Below are positions 51,865 through 61,290 of a DNA stretch of 64,000 nt, one piece after another. A program made the position numbers and the translations under genes. A model generated the notes under the pieces. That model was given only the letters and a program-made list of their open reading frames with translations. It did not search any database and had not been told where the DNA came from. How positions within the stretch are numbered: the first letter of the stretch is position 1; the number at the start of each line of letters is the position of its first letter. Location of the stretch: NCBI RefSeq assembly GCF_013409255.1, contig NZ_JACCAS010000002.1:1674001-1738000 (forward strand), written 5' to 3'. The DNA comes from Paraburkholderia bryophila (GTDB lineage Bacteria; Pseudomonadota; Gammaproteobacteria; Burkholderiales; Burkholderiaceae).

Positions 51865-53069
51865 TCGAACTCGATAAACTGACCAAAACGTTTACGCAGA
51901 AGGACGGCCAGCAGGTCAAGGCCGTCGACTCGGTCAGCCTCACGGTGGGCGAAGGCGAAATCTGCGTCTTTCTCGGCCCGTCGGGCTGCGGCAAGACCAC
52001 CACGCTCAAGATGATCAACCGTCTGATCGCTCCGACGTCGGGCCGCGTGTTGATCAACGGCGAGGACACCTCGGGTCTGAACGAAGTCGAATTCCGCCGG
52101 CACATCGGCTATGTGATCCAGCAGATCGGCCTGTTCCCGAATATGACGATCGAAGAGAACATCACCGTCGTGCCGCGCCTGCTCGGCTGGGACAAGAAGC
52201 GTTGTCGCGAACGCGCCACCGAGTTGATGTCGATGGTGGCGCTCGATCCGAAGCAGTATTTGAAGCGCTATCCGCGTGAACTGTCGGGCGGGCAGCAGCA
52301 GCGCATCGGCGTGATTCGCGCGTTGGCCGCCGATCCGCCGGTGCTGTTGATGGACGAGCCGTTCGGCGCGGTCGACCCGATCAATCGCGAGTCGATCCAG
52401 AACGAGTTCTTCCAGATGCAGCGTCAGTTGAACAAGACGGTGATCATGGTGAGCCACGATATCGACGAAGCGATCAAGCTCGGCGATCGTGTCGCCGTAT
52501 TCCGTCGCGGTCAGCTGGTGCAATACGATCATCCGGATACGTTGCTGGCGCATCCGCGCGATGAGTTCGTCGGTGCGTTCGTGGGGCAGGACAGCACGTT
52601 GAAGCGTCTCTTGCTGGTGAAAGCCGGTGACGCCGCGACTCAACCGGAAACCGCGCGCGCCGAGTTGCCGATTGCAAGCGCGTTCCAGATGATGGACGAC
52701 AGCGATAGCCGCTATCTGACTATCGTCGACGAACAGCAGCAGGCGCTCGGTTATGTGACGCGCCGTGCGGCGCGCGCGGGGCAGGGCGTGTGCGGCGATC
52801 ATCTGACGGCGTTCAAGGCGACGGTCCATGCGGACGAGCACCTGCGCATCGTGCTGTCGAAGATGTACCAGTTCAATTCGTCGTGGATGCCGGTGCTGGA
52901 TGCGGACGGTCGTTATGTCGGCGAAGTCACGCAAGATTCGATCGCGGATTATCTGAGCTCGGGGCGCTCGCGTCGGCAGACGGGGCAGCCGGCGATCGTG
53001 TCGCCGGCGGTGGCCGCTGCGGAAGCGGCTGCTGCGGCGGGGCATGCGGTGACGGGGGCGCAGGGTTAG
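51861..53069 (+). CDS. Osmoprotectant ABC transporter ATPase with CBS domains
   Basis: A 402-residue ATPase. Walker A GPSGCGKTT, Q-loop VIQQIGLF, signature LSGGQQQRIGVIRAL, Walker B VLLMDEPFGAVDP and His switch MVSHDIDEA lie in residues 1-240; about 265-375 is a CBS pair, which in OpuA/OpuC systems senses ionic strength or cyclic-di-AMP. The start is the ATG at 51861 in ATGA overlap with permease 2; the longer upstream frame is antisense-like read-through of that gene in another frame. The tail after 375 is Ala-rich and low complexity. Confidence 0.9.
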   Translation: MIELDKLTKTFTQKDGQQVKAVDSVSLTVGEGEICVFLGPSGCGKTTTLKMINRLIAPTSGRVLINGEDTSGLNEVEFRRHIGYVIQQIGLFPNMTIEENITVVPRLLGWDKKRCRERATELMSMVALDPKQYLKRYPRELSGGQQQRIGVIRALAADPPVLLMDEPFGAVDPINRESIQNEFFQMQRQLNKTVIMVSHDIDEAIKLGDRVAVFRRGQLVQYDHPDTLLAHPRDEFVGAFVGQDSTLKRLLLVKAGDAATQPETARAELPIASAFQMMDDSDSRYLTIVDEQQQALGYVTRRAARAGQGVCGDHLTAFKATVHADEHLRIVLSKMYQFNSSWMPVLDADGRYVGEVTQDSIADYLSSGRSRRQTGQPAIVSPAVAAAEAAAAAGHAVTGAQG

Positions 53070-54061
53070 CGCACCACCCTCTCGCATTGCCCACCCTGCG
53101 TCGAATCAACCACCGGCCACGACGGCGACTCAACCCACCGCGTCGCAACCGTCCTAACCACGCCCGGCGCCTTTTCAAACACTTCCGCAAGCCAGTCGAC
53201 AAACGCACGCACGCGCGGCGAAATCTGCCGGCTTTTCACATACGTCACCGACACCGCCACCGGCGCAGGTCTGCACTTCGGCAGGACTTCGATCAACTGA
53301 CCCGAGGCGAGATACGGCGCAGCGGTCGCGCGTCCCGGCTGAATCAACCCTAAGCCTTCGAGTCCGCAAGCGAGGTGGGTGTGCTCATCGTCCACCTGGA
53401 CGAAGCTGCTCACCTTCGCCTTGCTTGCGCGCGCCGCCACGCAGAAATCGAAGTCCATGCGCCGGCCGGATTGTGCCGACAACCAGCTCACCGCGACATG
53501 GCTCGACAGATCGTCGAGATGACGCGGCTCGCCGAAGCGCGCCAGATACGCCGGGCTTGCACAGGTCACGCGATCGAGCCAGCCGAGGCGTCGCACGAGC
53601 AGGCGCGAATCCGGCAAGTCGCCCAACTCGATACTGCAATCCACGCTCTCGCCGGTCAGATCCAGCGCGCGATGATTCACGCCAAGCGCCAGTTCCACAT
53701 GCGGATGCAGCGCATGAAACGAGGCCAGTTCGGGCACCACGACCGACGCCGCAATCACGCCCGGCATCGCCACGCGCAACCGGCCGCGCAAGTTCTCCGG
53801 CCGATTGAATAAACCCGACTCGACCTCTTCGATCGCCGCGAGAATCTGCGCGCAGCGTTCGTAGTACGCGGCGCCTTCGGTGGTTAGCGTGACCTTGCGG
53901 GTTGTGCGCACCAACAGTTGCACGCCGAGCAGCGACTCGAGCGCCTGCACGGTGGTGGTCGCGGTGGCGCGCGGAATCTCGAGCGATTCGGCAGCGCGCG
54001 TGAAGCTGCTCGTATCGACGATGCGCACGAAAATGCGCATGGCTTGCACGCGATCTATCAC
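53066..54061 (-). CDS. LysR-family transcriptional regulator
   Basis: A 331-residue LysR protein starting with GTG 54061, which overlaps the MFS stop by four bases (GTGA) and follows GGAGAAG. Helix-turn-helix at about 8-65 (MRIFVRIVDTSSFTRAAESLEIPRATATTTVQALESLLG), the CrgA/DsdC-like branch. It is transcribed with the upstream efflux-type MFS and probably controls it or a distant gene. Its stop overlaps the convergent ABC ATPase stop by four bases. Confidence 0.87.
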   Translation of the reverse strand: MIDRVQAMRIFVRIVDTSSFTRAAESLEIPRATATTTVQALESLLGVQLLVRTTRKVTLTTEGAAYYERCAQILAAIEEVESGLFNRPENLRGRLRVAMPGVIAASVVVPELASFHALHPHVELALGVNHRALDLTGESVDCSIELGDLPDSRLLVRRLGWLDRVTCASPAYLARFGEPRHLDDLSSHVAVSWLSAQSGRRMDFDFCVAARASKAKVSSFVQVDDEHTHLACGLEGLGLIQPGRATAAPYLASGQLIEVLPKCRPAPVAVSVTYVKSRQISPRVRAFVDWLAEVFEKAPGVVRTVATRWVESPSWPVVDSTQGGQCERVVR

Positions 54062-55491
54062 GATGCTTCTCCAGTTAAACGCGGCTCGGGACGCTGACGC
54101 GTCAGACCGACCGCGAGCAGCGGCGCGACGGCAAAGAGGGCGAACAGCCACACGGCAGTGTGCTGAGCGCCAGGCAGCGCGGCCAACGTCGTGAGTCCCG
54201 CGCCGTTCGCGACGAGACCCGCGAGCGCCGAGCCGACTGCCATCGCGAAGAGTTGAATGGTGGTGATCGACAGCGACGCGAGGTTTTCCTCGCCGGGGCG
54301 CGCGGCAGTGAACACGCGTGTCAGCAGATGCGGCCAGCCGATGCCCACGCCGAGTCCGACGCTCGTCAGCGCCGCGCACAGCGCCAGGGTTCCGCCGGTG
54401 CTGTCGAACAGGTCCGGCATCGGCATCAGCCAGGCGAGCACGCCGAGTCCCAGTGCCTCGACGAGCGGTCCCGCGCGGCTCATGCGCTGCGCGACCGCGG
54501 CGGAACGTCCGGCGCTGAACATCGAGCCGACCGACCAGCCCGCCGCCATCAACGCGGTGAGATAACCGGCCGCAAGCGGCGAGCGGCCGTGAATCGTCTG
54601 CAGGAAATACGGCACGAAGATTTCGCAGGTCACGCCGATGCCGAGCAGGCTCATGCACGCATAAATGCTGCCGATGCGCGTGCGAATCGAGTACGAACCG
54701 CTCGGCAGCAGACGCGTGGTGTCGTCGTTGCGTTCGAGTCTCGCGAGTAGCCACACGAGCGCAAGACCCGCGATCACGCCGAGCGCATTCCACACCATCT
54801 GCTCAGTCAATGCAGCGAGCGAAATCACCAGCACGGAAGCGCCGAGCAACGCGGCCTTGAGCAAAGGAATCGGCGCGGCGGCTGCGCTCGAGGCGCGCTT
54901 ACCGTCTACCTCGCGATGGACGATCACGGCGAGCAACAGGACGGCCGGCAACAGCACCCAGAACGCGAGACGCCAATCGCCGAGTTGCGCGAAGACGCCA
55001 CCGAGCGCCGGCCCGCACAACGTGGCGACGCCCCACATGCCTGATACCAGACCCATTGCGCGAGGCCATAGACGCTCTTCGAACACGACGCGAATCAGTG
55101 CATAGCTGAGCGCGAGCAGAACTCCGCCGCCGAGACCCTGCAGCGTGCGGCCGGCAAGCATCCACGGCATGGACGGCGCACTCGCGCAGACCACGGTGCC
55201 CAGCGTGAAGACGGCCAGCGCGCTGAAATATGCGGACCGTGCGCCGAGCACGGCAAGCAGACGCATCGACAGCACCGACCCCAGGATCGATGCGACGACG
55301 AACAGCGTGGTGTTCCACGCATACAGTTCGAGCCCGCCGATGTCGTGCACGACCGACGGCAAAATCGTCGTCGCGACGTGCACGTTGGTGGCATGCAGCG
55401 CGACGCCGCCCGCGAGTCCCAAGGACCGCCAGCCATTACTCCCGGTGAGCAGATCGCTCCATGCCGGCGCGTTCGATTGCGGATTTTTCAT
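54058..55491 (-). CDS. MFS drug-efflux-type transporter (DHA family)
   Basis: A 477-residue transporter with 14 predicted helices (VALHATNVHVATTILPSVVHDIGGLELYAWNTTLFVVASILGSVLSM; motif C-like GRTLQGLGGGVLLALSYALIR). The start at 55491 (MKNPQSNAP) is preferred because upstream residues fall into the divergent promoter. DHA2-type pumps export hydrophobic or cationic toxicants. Regulated by one or both of the flanking regulators: a divergent SufR-like gene and the co-transcribed LysR gene. Confidence 0.85.
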   Translation of the reverse strand: MKNPQSNAPAWSDLLTGSNGWRSLGLAGGVALHATNVHVATTILPSVVHDIGGLELYAWNTTLFVVASILGSVLSMRLLAVLGARSAYFSALAVFTLGTVVCASAPSMPWMLAGRTLQGLGGGVLLALSYALIRVVFEERLWPRAMGLVSGMWGVATLCGPALGGVFAQLGDWRLAFWVLLPAVLLLAVIVHREVDGKRASSAAAAPIPLLKAALLGASVLVISLAALTEQMVWNALGVIAGLALVWLLARLERNDDTTRLLPSGSYSIRTRIGSIYACMSLLGIGVTCEIFVPYFLQTIHGRSPLAAGYLTALMAAGWSVGSMFSAGRSAAVAQRMSRAGPLVEALGLGVLAWLMPMPDLFDSTGGTLALCAALTSVGLGVGIGWPHLLTRVFTAARPGEENLASLSITTIQLFAMAVGSALAGLVANGAGLTTLAALPGAQHTAVWLFALFAVAPLLAVGLTRQRPEPRLTGEAS

Positions 55492-55517
55492 ATCGTGGAC
55501 AGCCGTTCGTGGTTGAC

Positions 55518-55547
55518 TTATTATGCAAGGATTGACTTGGATAATAA
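55518..55547. promoter_or_regulatory. Inverted-repeat operator between MFS and SufR-like gene
   Basis: TTATTATGCAAG (55518-55529) and CTTGGATAATAA (55536-55547) are 12-base arms with one mismatch around a 6-base spacer. A third half-site CTTGGATAAT lies at 55577-55586 inside the regulator gene. The dyad covers most of the 65-base divergent gap and overlaps TTGACT at 55513-55518. Confidence 0.65.
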
Positions 55548-55556
55548 TGTGGCCCG

Positions 55557-56243
55557 ATGAGATATGCAAATGAAAGCTTGGATAATTCACCTGGCGCTGC
55601 GGCCACTGTGACGACGGCAGCGCCGGTGGATCGCATCCTGACTCTGTTGAAGACGCAGGGGGCGCTGTCTACCGCGTCGATTGCGGGTGAGCTCGGCATT
55701 ACCGTCGAGGCGGCGCGTCAGCAGATTCAGAAGCTGCTGGGCGGCGGGTTGATCGAAGGGCGTCAGGCGTCGCAGGCGGGGCCGGGGCGGCCGAGTCAAA
55801 GCTGGGCGCTGACCGAGGCGGGCCACGCGCGCTTTCCGGATACGCATCCGCAATTGACCGTGCAATTGCTCGGCTCGATTCGCCAGTTGTTCGGCGAAGC
55901 CGGGCTCGACAAGCTGATCGATCAGCGTTCGGTCGAAACGCGCGCGAATTATCTGGCAGCGTTGAAGCCGATGAAAGGACTCAAGGCGCGACTCACGAAG
56001 CTGGCGGAAATTCGTAGCGCCGAAGGCTACATGGCCGAGTTGCACAAAGACGGACGCGACTGGCTGCTGCTCGAAAACCACTGCCCGATCTGCGCGGCGG
56101 CGCGGACTTGCCAGGGCTTCTGTCGCGCGGAGTTACAGCTCTTTGCGGAGATCGTCGGCGACGAGGGCGTGATTGTGCGCGAGGAGCATGTGCTGGCCGG
56201 CGCGCGGCGATGTGCGTATCGCATCACACCGGCCGCTAAATGA
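55557..56243 (+). CDS. SufR-like winged-helix regulator with C-terminal Cys cluster
   Basis: A 228-residue regulator. Winged helix at about 25-85 (LLKTQGALSTASIAGELGITVEAARQQIQKLLGGGLIEGR, DeoR/ArsR-like). The C-terminal half has ENHCPICAAARTCQGFCRAELQLF, four Cys in 12 residues, as in SufR-type Fe-S-sensing repressors. It may therefore sense redox or Fe-S status. There is no ribosome site before ATG 55557 and the transcript start must be very close, so it may be leaderless, or begin at an internal GTG. Divergent from the MFS gene across a strong dyad. Confidence 0.82.
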   Translation: MRYANESLDNSPGAAATVTTAAPVDRILTLLKTQGALSTASIAGELGITVEAARQQIQKLLGGGLIEGRQASQAGPGRPSQSWALTEAGHARFPDTHPQLTVQLLGSIRQLFGEAGLDKLIDQRSVETRANYLAALKPMKGLKARLTKLAEIRSAEGYMAELHKDGRDWLLLENHCPICAAARTCQGFCRAELQLFAEIVGDEGVIVREEHVLAGARRCAYRITPAAK

Positions 56244-56367
56244 GCTAGGTCGGGTTAGCGCCGATCACGAATAGACGCGAACGCACGATCGGTATATAAC
56301 AAGGTGCAAGGATGGCTTGTTCACCGAGGCATCAACAGTCACCAGTCAACAGGAGCGAAGTTTCATC

Positions 56368-56625
56368 ATGACGCAAGACGTTTCGCCAAAGCCGCCCACG
56401 GGCGACCGGCCCGACCTGGAACACCTCGACGCAGCGCTCAGTCACGTGGACCAGCAGGTCTCTTCCGGCAGCATTGCATCGGGCGCCGCGAAGGGCATTC
56501 TGTATAGCCTGATCGAAACGCTCGGCGCGTTCGTCGGCGATCCGGATCTGCCGGAACACGCGCGTTCGGGTTACGAAGGGCTGCTGGAAACCGCGCGCGA
56601 ATTACGCGCCAGGCTGGATCACTGA
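56368..56625 (+). CDS. Small conserved-looking cytoplasmic protein, 85 aa
   Basis: Start ATG 56368 follows AGGAGCGAAG. The protein is mostly helical and acidic (DLEHLDAALSHVDQQVSSGSIASGAAKGILYSLIETLGAFVGDPDLPEHARSGYEGLLETARELRARLDH), with no signal peptide or membrane helix. I do not recognise the family. Followed 40 bases later by a strong terminator, so it is a complete monocistronic unit; this supports a real gene. Confidence 0.65.
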   Translation: MTQDVSPKPPTGDRPDLEHLDAALSHVDQQVSSGSIASGAAKGILYSLIETLGAFVGDPDLPEHARSGYEGLLETARELRARLDH

Positions 56626-56666
56626 AACAAACGCGTCGCAGGATCTCGGCGACTCATCGGCCCATG

Positions 56667-56703
56667 AAAAAGGCGCACTGTAAAAAACAATGCGCCTTTT
56701 TTT
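56667..56703. terminator. Bidirectional rho-independent terminator
   Basis: AAAAAGGCGCA pairs with TGCGCCTTTTT around a 13-base A-rich loop. The A run on the left and T run on the right let it serve both the small gene (plus) and the YcaQ-like gene (minus). Confidence 0.88.
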
Positions 56704-56712
56704 CTGCTCTCA

Positions 56713-57936
56713 TCACGCTTCCACGCTGTCACCGACGTCTAACGCCGCAAGCCATTCCGGCGGCGCAGACGTGAACGCCAATTGCGGCGTGCCATGCCAC
56801 TCCGCACAACGTTGCAACGCACGGCGCAGATCGCCGGCAAGGCGGGCGCTCAGACGCACACCGGGTTCGATATGCAGCGACTTCAGTTCGAACACGCCCT
56901 GGGTGCGGTGCGCTTTCGCATCCATGCGGCCGACCAGACGGCCACGGCTCAGCAGTGGCAACACAAAATAGCCGTATTTGCGCTTTGCTGCCGGTGTATA
57001 GCACTCGATCGCGTAGTCGAAATCGAATAGCGCGGCGGCGCGCTTGCGGTCCCACACCACCGGATCGAATGGCGACAGCACGGTCGTCACGGTCGACGCG
57101 AGCTTGCCGTTTGCCGCGTCGTCGAGCATCGCCGCGTAATCGCGATGAACGAACGTGTCCTGCTTCCAGCCTTCCACTTGCACCGGAATCAGCTCGCCCT
57201 GATCGGCGAGCGCATGCAGTTCGTCACGATAAGGGCGACGCGGCAGGCGGTAGTAGTCGGCGACCCAGTCGGCGCGCGCTATGCCCAGCGCGCGGCAGCT
57301 GCGGCGCAACACCTGGTCGGCGACCGTGTGGGCGGGCGGCAGATCGCGTGCGTCGTCCCAATCGGGCAGCACGCGTTCGGTCAGGTCGTAAACGCGGTGA
57401 AAATTGCGTCGCTCGGCGACCATCAACTGTCCGATCGCGAACAGCACTTCCAGGTGGCGTTTCTCCGGCTTCCAGTCCCACCAGCCGTTGCCCTTGCCGG
57501 CCTCGCGCGCGAAATCCGCCGAACGTACCGCACCTGTCGCGCGGATGTGCGTGAGCAGCGCGTCGATCGCCTTGCGATGTTTTTTGTGCCACTCGGCCGC
57601 GTATTTCCAGCCCATCCCGCTCGGATCGAGCATGCGATGGCGCAGCAGGCCGTAGTCTTCGGTCGGCACGAAACAGGCCTCATGCGACCAGTATTCGAAC
57701 AACTTGCCTTCGGCGAGATGCTCGTCGAGCCATTGCGGCGGGTAGGTGCCGAGCCGGCTGAACAACACGAGATAAGGGCTGCGCGCGACCACGTGGATCG
57801 TGTCGATCTGTAATTGCGCCATGCGGCGAATCGTGTCGAGCACGTCGGCTTTGACTGCCTTGCGGCGCGGTGGGGTCAGCAGGCCTTGTGCGGCCAGATG
57901 CAGCGTGCGGGCGGCGGAGAGCGGCAGAGTCTTCAC
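56713..57936 (-). CDS. ycaQ: YcaQ-like (HTH_42) DNA glycosylase
   Basis: A 407-residue protein of the winged-helix HTH_42 family. The active-site motif Q-x-D is visible in MAQLQIDTIHVVARSPYLVLFSRLG (residues about 40-65), the form seen in the YcaQ/AlkX branch rather than the Q-x-Q of AlkZ. The family removes bulky or crosslinked N-alkyl purines, including interstrand crosslinks. Length is typical. Stand-alone gene between the terminator and a flavoprotein gene. Confidence 0.85.
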   Translation of the reverse strand: MKTLPLSAARTLHLAAQGLLTPPRRKAVKADVLDTIRRMAQLQIDTIHVVARSPYLVLFSRLGTYPPQWLDEHLAEGKLFEYWSHEACFVPTEDYGLLRHRMLDPSGMGWKYAAEWHKKHRKAIDALLTHIRATGAVRSADFAREAGKGNGWWDWKPEKRHLEVLFAIGQLMVAERRNFHRVYDLTERVLPDWDDARDLPPAHTVADQVLRRSCRALGIARADWVADYYRLPRRPYRDELHALADQGELIPVQVEGWKQDTFVHRDYAAMLDDAANGKLASTVTTVLSPFDPVVWDRKRAAALFDFDYAIECYTPAAKRKYGYFVLPLLSRGRLVGRMDAKAHRTQGVFELKSLHIEPGVRLSARLAGDLRRALQRCAEWHGTPQLAFTSAPPEWLAALDVGDSVEA

Positions 57937-58122
57937 GCGGGCGTCGATCAGTGAGTGACTGCGAAGGGAGCGGACGCGAGGTCCGGCCAGGATCAGCAGT
58001 CACTACTGTAACGTGAATACGGCAGACGAATCGGCGCGGGCGGTAGCGCCGCCCCAAGAGCTAGGCAAGAGGCGCTGACGAGAGACCCAAGGCGTGAACT
58101 GCTCTGGCCTCTCGCGTGCGCC

Positions 58123-59853
58123 TCAAGCGCCCAACGCGACCGCTTCCTCAGCCGAAGCGGCCAGCAGTTGATGGATCTGCGCGACCACGGCCGCGCCCTC
58201 GCCAACCGCCGCCGCGACCCGCTTCGTCGATCCGGCGCGGGCATCGCCGATCGCATACACGCCCTCTACCGTGGTGGCGAGATCGCAGACGGACGCTCCG
58301 TCGATGCTGGTGCCGGTGAGCACGAAGCCCTTGTCGTCGAGTTCCACGCCGCAGGTGCGCAGCCAGTCGGTATTCGGATCCGCGCCGGTGAAGAGGAACA
58401 GATGCCGCGTGTCGAAGTGATCGGTCCCGTCGGGCAAAGGCTTCTTCAGGCCGACCCGTGCGAGGCCGCTGTCGTCCGCCTCGAGGCCGCCCACCTCCGA
58501 ATGCGGATGCACGAAAACATTCGGCAGCGAGCGAATACGGTCGATCAGATAGCGCGACATGGTCGCCTCGAAGCCGCTGCGCCGGATCAGCACGTGGACC
58601 TTGGCCGCGTGCGTCGCCAGATAGACGATCGCCTGGCCGGCCGAATTGCCGCCGCCCACCAGCACGATTTCCTGGCGCTTGCACAGCTTGGCCTCGACCG
58701 GCGACGCCCAGTAGTACACGCCGCGCCCATCGAAGCGATCGAGGCCTTCCAGTGCCGGCCGCCGGTACACCGCGCCGCTCGCAATCACGATGGTGCGCGA
58801 GGTGATATGGCCGCCGCACTTGAGCTCCAGCCGGTACGGCGATTCCGCGCAATTGAGCGCCTTCACGTTGACCGGAATCGCGACGTGCGCGCCGAATTTC
58901 TGCGCCTGCACGAAAGCGCGTCCCGCCAGTGCCTGCCCGGAAATTCCGGTCGGAAAACCGAGGTAGTTCTCGATCCGCGAGCTCGCGCCGGCCTGACCGC
59001 CCGGCGCCCGGCTATCGAGCACGATCACCGAAAGGCCTTCGGAGGCTGCGTACACCGCGGTCGCGAGACCGGCGGGCCCCGCGCCGACGATCGCCACGTC
59101 GTACACATGCGAGTCGTCGAGATCGGGCAGCAAGCCGAGGCAGGTGGCCAGTTCCGGCATGCTCGGATGACGCAGCACCGAGCCGTCCGGACAGATCACC
59201 AGCGGCATGTCTTCTTTCTGCGCGGCGAATTGCTCGATCAGACGCAGCGCGTCTTCATCGCGTTCGTCGATCACCGAATGAGGATGGCCATTGCGCGACA
59301 GGAAACCCTGCAGCATGACGAGCCGCGCGTCGCTGCTGTTGCCGATCAGAATCGGCCCGCCGGCGCCCTTTTCGATCAGCGACACGCGCCGCAAAATCAG
59401 CGCACGCATGATGCGCTCGCCCAGTTCGGCTTCGGCGACGATCAGCGCGCGCAACTGGTCCGGCGGAATCAGCAGCGCTTGCACGGCGCTGAGCGCCATG
59501 CCGTTGACGAGCGCGGGCCGGCCCGACAATTGACCGACTTCCGCCAGGAAATGCCCGGCGCCATGATCGGCGATTACCACTTCGCGGCCAATGCCGTCGC
59601 GCTGATACACCTTCACGCGCCCTTCCAGCACCACGAACATGCCCGGACCGGTGCGGCCGGTCTCGAACAGTAGCTCGCCGGCTTCCCAGTTGCCGATCTC
59701 GCCGAAGCGGCGCAGGCGTTCGATTTCCGCGCTGGTCAGCGAGGGAAACATCTGGTGCATGCGCGTCGCCAGATTCGAAAACGGCGCGTCGGCGACGATC
59801 GCCTGCGGTTGTCCTTCAGCTTCTTGAGTCGAAACGTCTTGAGTCGAAAGCAT
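58123..59853 (-). CDS. Cyclic-nucleotide-binding domain fused to thioredoxin reductase-like flavoprotein lacking CxxC
   Basis: A 576-residue three-part protein; AAGGAGCGGTTCA precedes the ATG. Residues about 35-150 are a cNMP-binding domain (ELLFETGRTGPGMFVVLEGRVKVYQRDG; GHFLAEVGQLSGRPALVNGMAL). About 165-245 is a thioredoxin-fold-like spacer with no CxxC (VICPDGSVLRHPSMPEL). About 255-560 is the FAD/NADPH pair of a thioredoxin reductase (DVAIVGAGPAGLATAVYAASEGLSVIVLDS; VLVGGGNSAGQAIVYLATHAAKV; GVYAIGDARAG), but the redox CxxC is replaced by GVYYWASPVEA. So it cannot act as a classical thioredoxin reductase. Confidence 0.88.
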   Translation of the reverse strand: MLSTQDVSTQEAEGQPQAIVADAPFSNLATRMHQMFPSLTSAEIERLRRFGEIGNWEAGELLFETGRTGPGMFVVLEGRVKVYQRDGIGREVVIADHGAGHFLAEVGQLSGRPALVNGMALSAVQALLIPPDQLRALIVAEAELGERIMRALILRRVSLIEKGAGGPILIGNSSDARLVMLQGFLSRNGHPHSVIDERDEDALRLIEQFAAQKEDMPLVICPDGSVLRHPSMPELATCLGLLPDLDDSHVYDVAIVGAGPAGLATAVYAASEGLSVIVLDSRAPGGQAGASSRIENYLGFPTGISGQALAGRAFVQAQKFGAHVAIPVNVKALNCAESPYRLELKCGGHITSRTIVIASGAVYRRPALEGLDRFDGRGVYYWASPVEAKLCKRQEIVLVGGGNSAGQAIVYLATHAAKVHVLIRRSGFEATMSRYLIDRIRSLPNVFVHPHSEVGGLEADDSGLARVGLKKPLPDGTDHFDTRHLFLFTGADPNTDWLRTCGVELDDKGFVLTGTSIDGASVCDLATTVEGVYAIGDARAGSTKRVAAAVGEGAAVVAQIHQLLAASAEEAVALGA

Positions 59854-59941
59854 TGAACCGCTCCTTCGGTGTTCATTGATAGATCGAACGGAGGCGAGCG
59901 GCGCGGCGCGCCCACGGCGCCAGGGCGGATGCGCTGCCGCG

Positions 59942-60934
59942 CTACACGGCCTTCGGCGCGATGTCGTCGACCGTGATCTCGGGCGGCGGCGTGTCGGGCA
60001 GCGCCTCGACCGGCTTACCCGAGTCGCGCCAGGCTTCCATGCCGCCGCGCAACGGCAGCACGTCGGAAAAGCCGGCCTCGTTCAATTGTTTGGCCATCCA
60101 TGCCGCGGAAATCTCGTTCGGGCAGGAACAGTAAATCACCAGCTTCTGATCGCGCGGATACGTGGCGACGATCTCGTCGAGCTGCCGTTCGTCCGCGAAT
60201 AGCGAACCCGGAATCACGAACGGATCGAGCTTGCGCTTCTCCTGCGAACGGATATCGAACATGACTGGTGTTTTGCCCGCCGCGACGAGCGTGGCCAGCT
60301 CATCGACCTCTATACGTGCGGACGCAAGCTTGGAAATCAACTGGCGACGGCGAATCCACCGATAAGCCGCGTACAGCAACAGCAGTCCCACGGCCACCAG
60401 CGCGGCCGTGCGGCCGAGGCGCCCAGCCATGGCGAACAGCATGTCGATCTGTCTCGCGAACAAGGCGCCGATGATCAGGCCCGTGCCCGACCACAACGCG
60501 GCGCCGATGCTGTCGTAGGTGAGAAACGTGCGGTAGCGCGTGCCCATGGCGCCGGCCATTGGAATCGACACGATCGACAGGCCCGGCACGAATTTGGCCA
60601 CGGCCAGCACGCGTACGCCCCAGCGGCCGAAAAAGCGCTCGGTTTTTTTCACGCAGGTATCGCGCGACAGCGAGAGCCGGCAGATCGTTTTCAGCGTGTT
60701 GCCGCCGTACATACGCCCGGCGAGGTACCAGACGCTGTCGCCGATCAGCGTGGCGAAGATCGACAGAATCAGAACCGGCGCCAATTGCGTCCCCACCGAA
60801 CCCGGGTGCATGGCCGCCATGGCGCCGAACAGAACGAGCGACGGCATCGCCGGAACCGGCAGCCCGATGGAGGCCGCCAGCACGTTGACGAAGACGAGCG
60901 CCGGCCCATATTGCTCGACGAGATCATGTAGCAT
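59942..60934 (-). CDS. DedA-family membrane protein fused to a rhodanese domain
   Basis: A 330-residue fusion. Residues 1-200 are a DedA/SNARE-associated membrane domain (about five helices; the DedA motif FFGRWGVRVLAVAKFVPGLSIVSIPMAGAMGTRYRTFLTYDSIGAALW). Residues about 215-310 form a rhodanese domain with the active-site Cys in LVIYCSCPNEISAAWMAKQLNEAGF. DedA proteins are linked to lipid scrambling and envelope homeostasis; rhodanese domains move sulphane sulphur. The fusion puts sulphur or redox chemistry at the membrane, 88 bases from the TrxR-like gene on the same strand, so the two may be one operon. Confidence 0.9.
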   Translation of the reverse strand: MLHDLVEQYGPALVFVNVLAASIGLPVPAMPSLVLFGAMAAMHPGSVGTQLAPVLILSIFATLIGDSVWYLAGRMYGGNTLKTICRLSLSRDTCVKKTERFFGRWGVRVLAVAKFVPGLSIVSIPMAGAMGTRYRTFLTYDSIGAALWSGTGLIIGALFARQIDMLFAMAGRLGRTAALVAVGLLLLYAAYRWIRRRQLISKLASARIEVDELATLVAAGKTPVMFDIRSQEKRKLDPFVIPGSLFADERQLDEIVATYPRDQKLVIYCSCPNEISAAWMAKQLNEAGFSDVLPLRGGMEAWRDSGKPVEALPDTPPPEITVDDIAPKAV

Positions 60935-61290
60935 CGGCTTACATCCGCAGCCCTTTCGGGAGCGGCGCAGGTAGGGAAAGCAAAGGAGAATGCAGGGATT
61001 ATGGACGTATTTTCGAGACGTGCAAACGTCAGGAAACGATGTCCTTAATTTCGTAGTTGAAAGCGGAGCGGTAGTGCGCCGAAAGCTTGAAAGCGCGAAT
61101 GGCCGACGCGCTACGGACCCTCTGGAACGGGGTTGCGCGCTTCAGGTAGATACGGAAATAATGCCCGATTGACGTGGGCTGGGGTCACGCTCGAATCACC
61201 TAAACGGAAAGCTTGGCCGACTTGCCGTTGCGACAGGCGACAAACAGCACGCGGCAGGGCGATTAACCGCCGCTGCCGCGTGCTTGAACT

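Noticed and set aside
51522..53087. 521-residue minus-strand open frame
   Set aside because: Antisense to the osmoprotectant permease and ATPase genes; Arg/His-rich and without domains.
60951..60966. TTTCGGGAGCGG near the DedA-rhodanese start, resembling the second half of the dispersed element
   Set aside because: The GGTGAG half is missing, so it is probably chance in GC-rich DNA.
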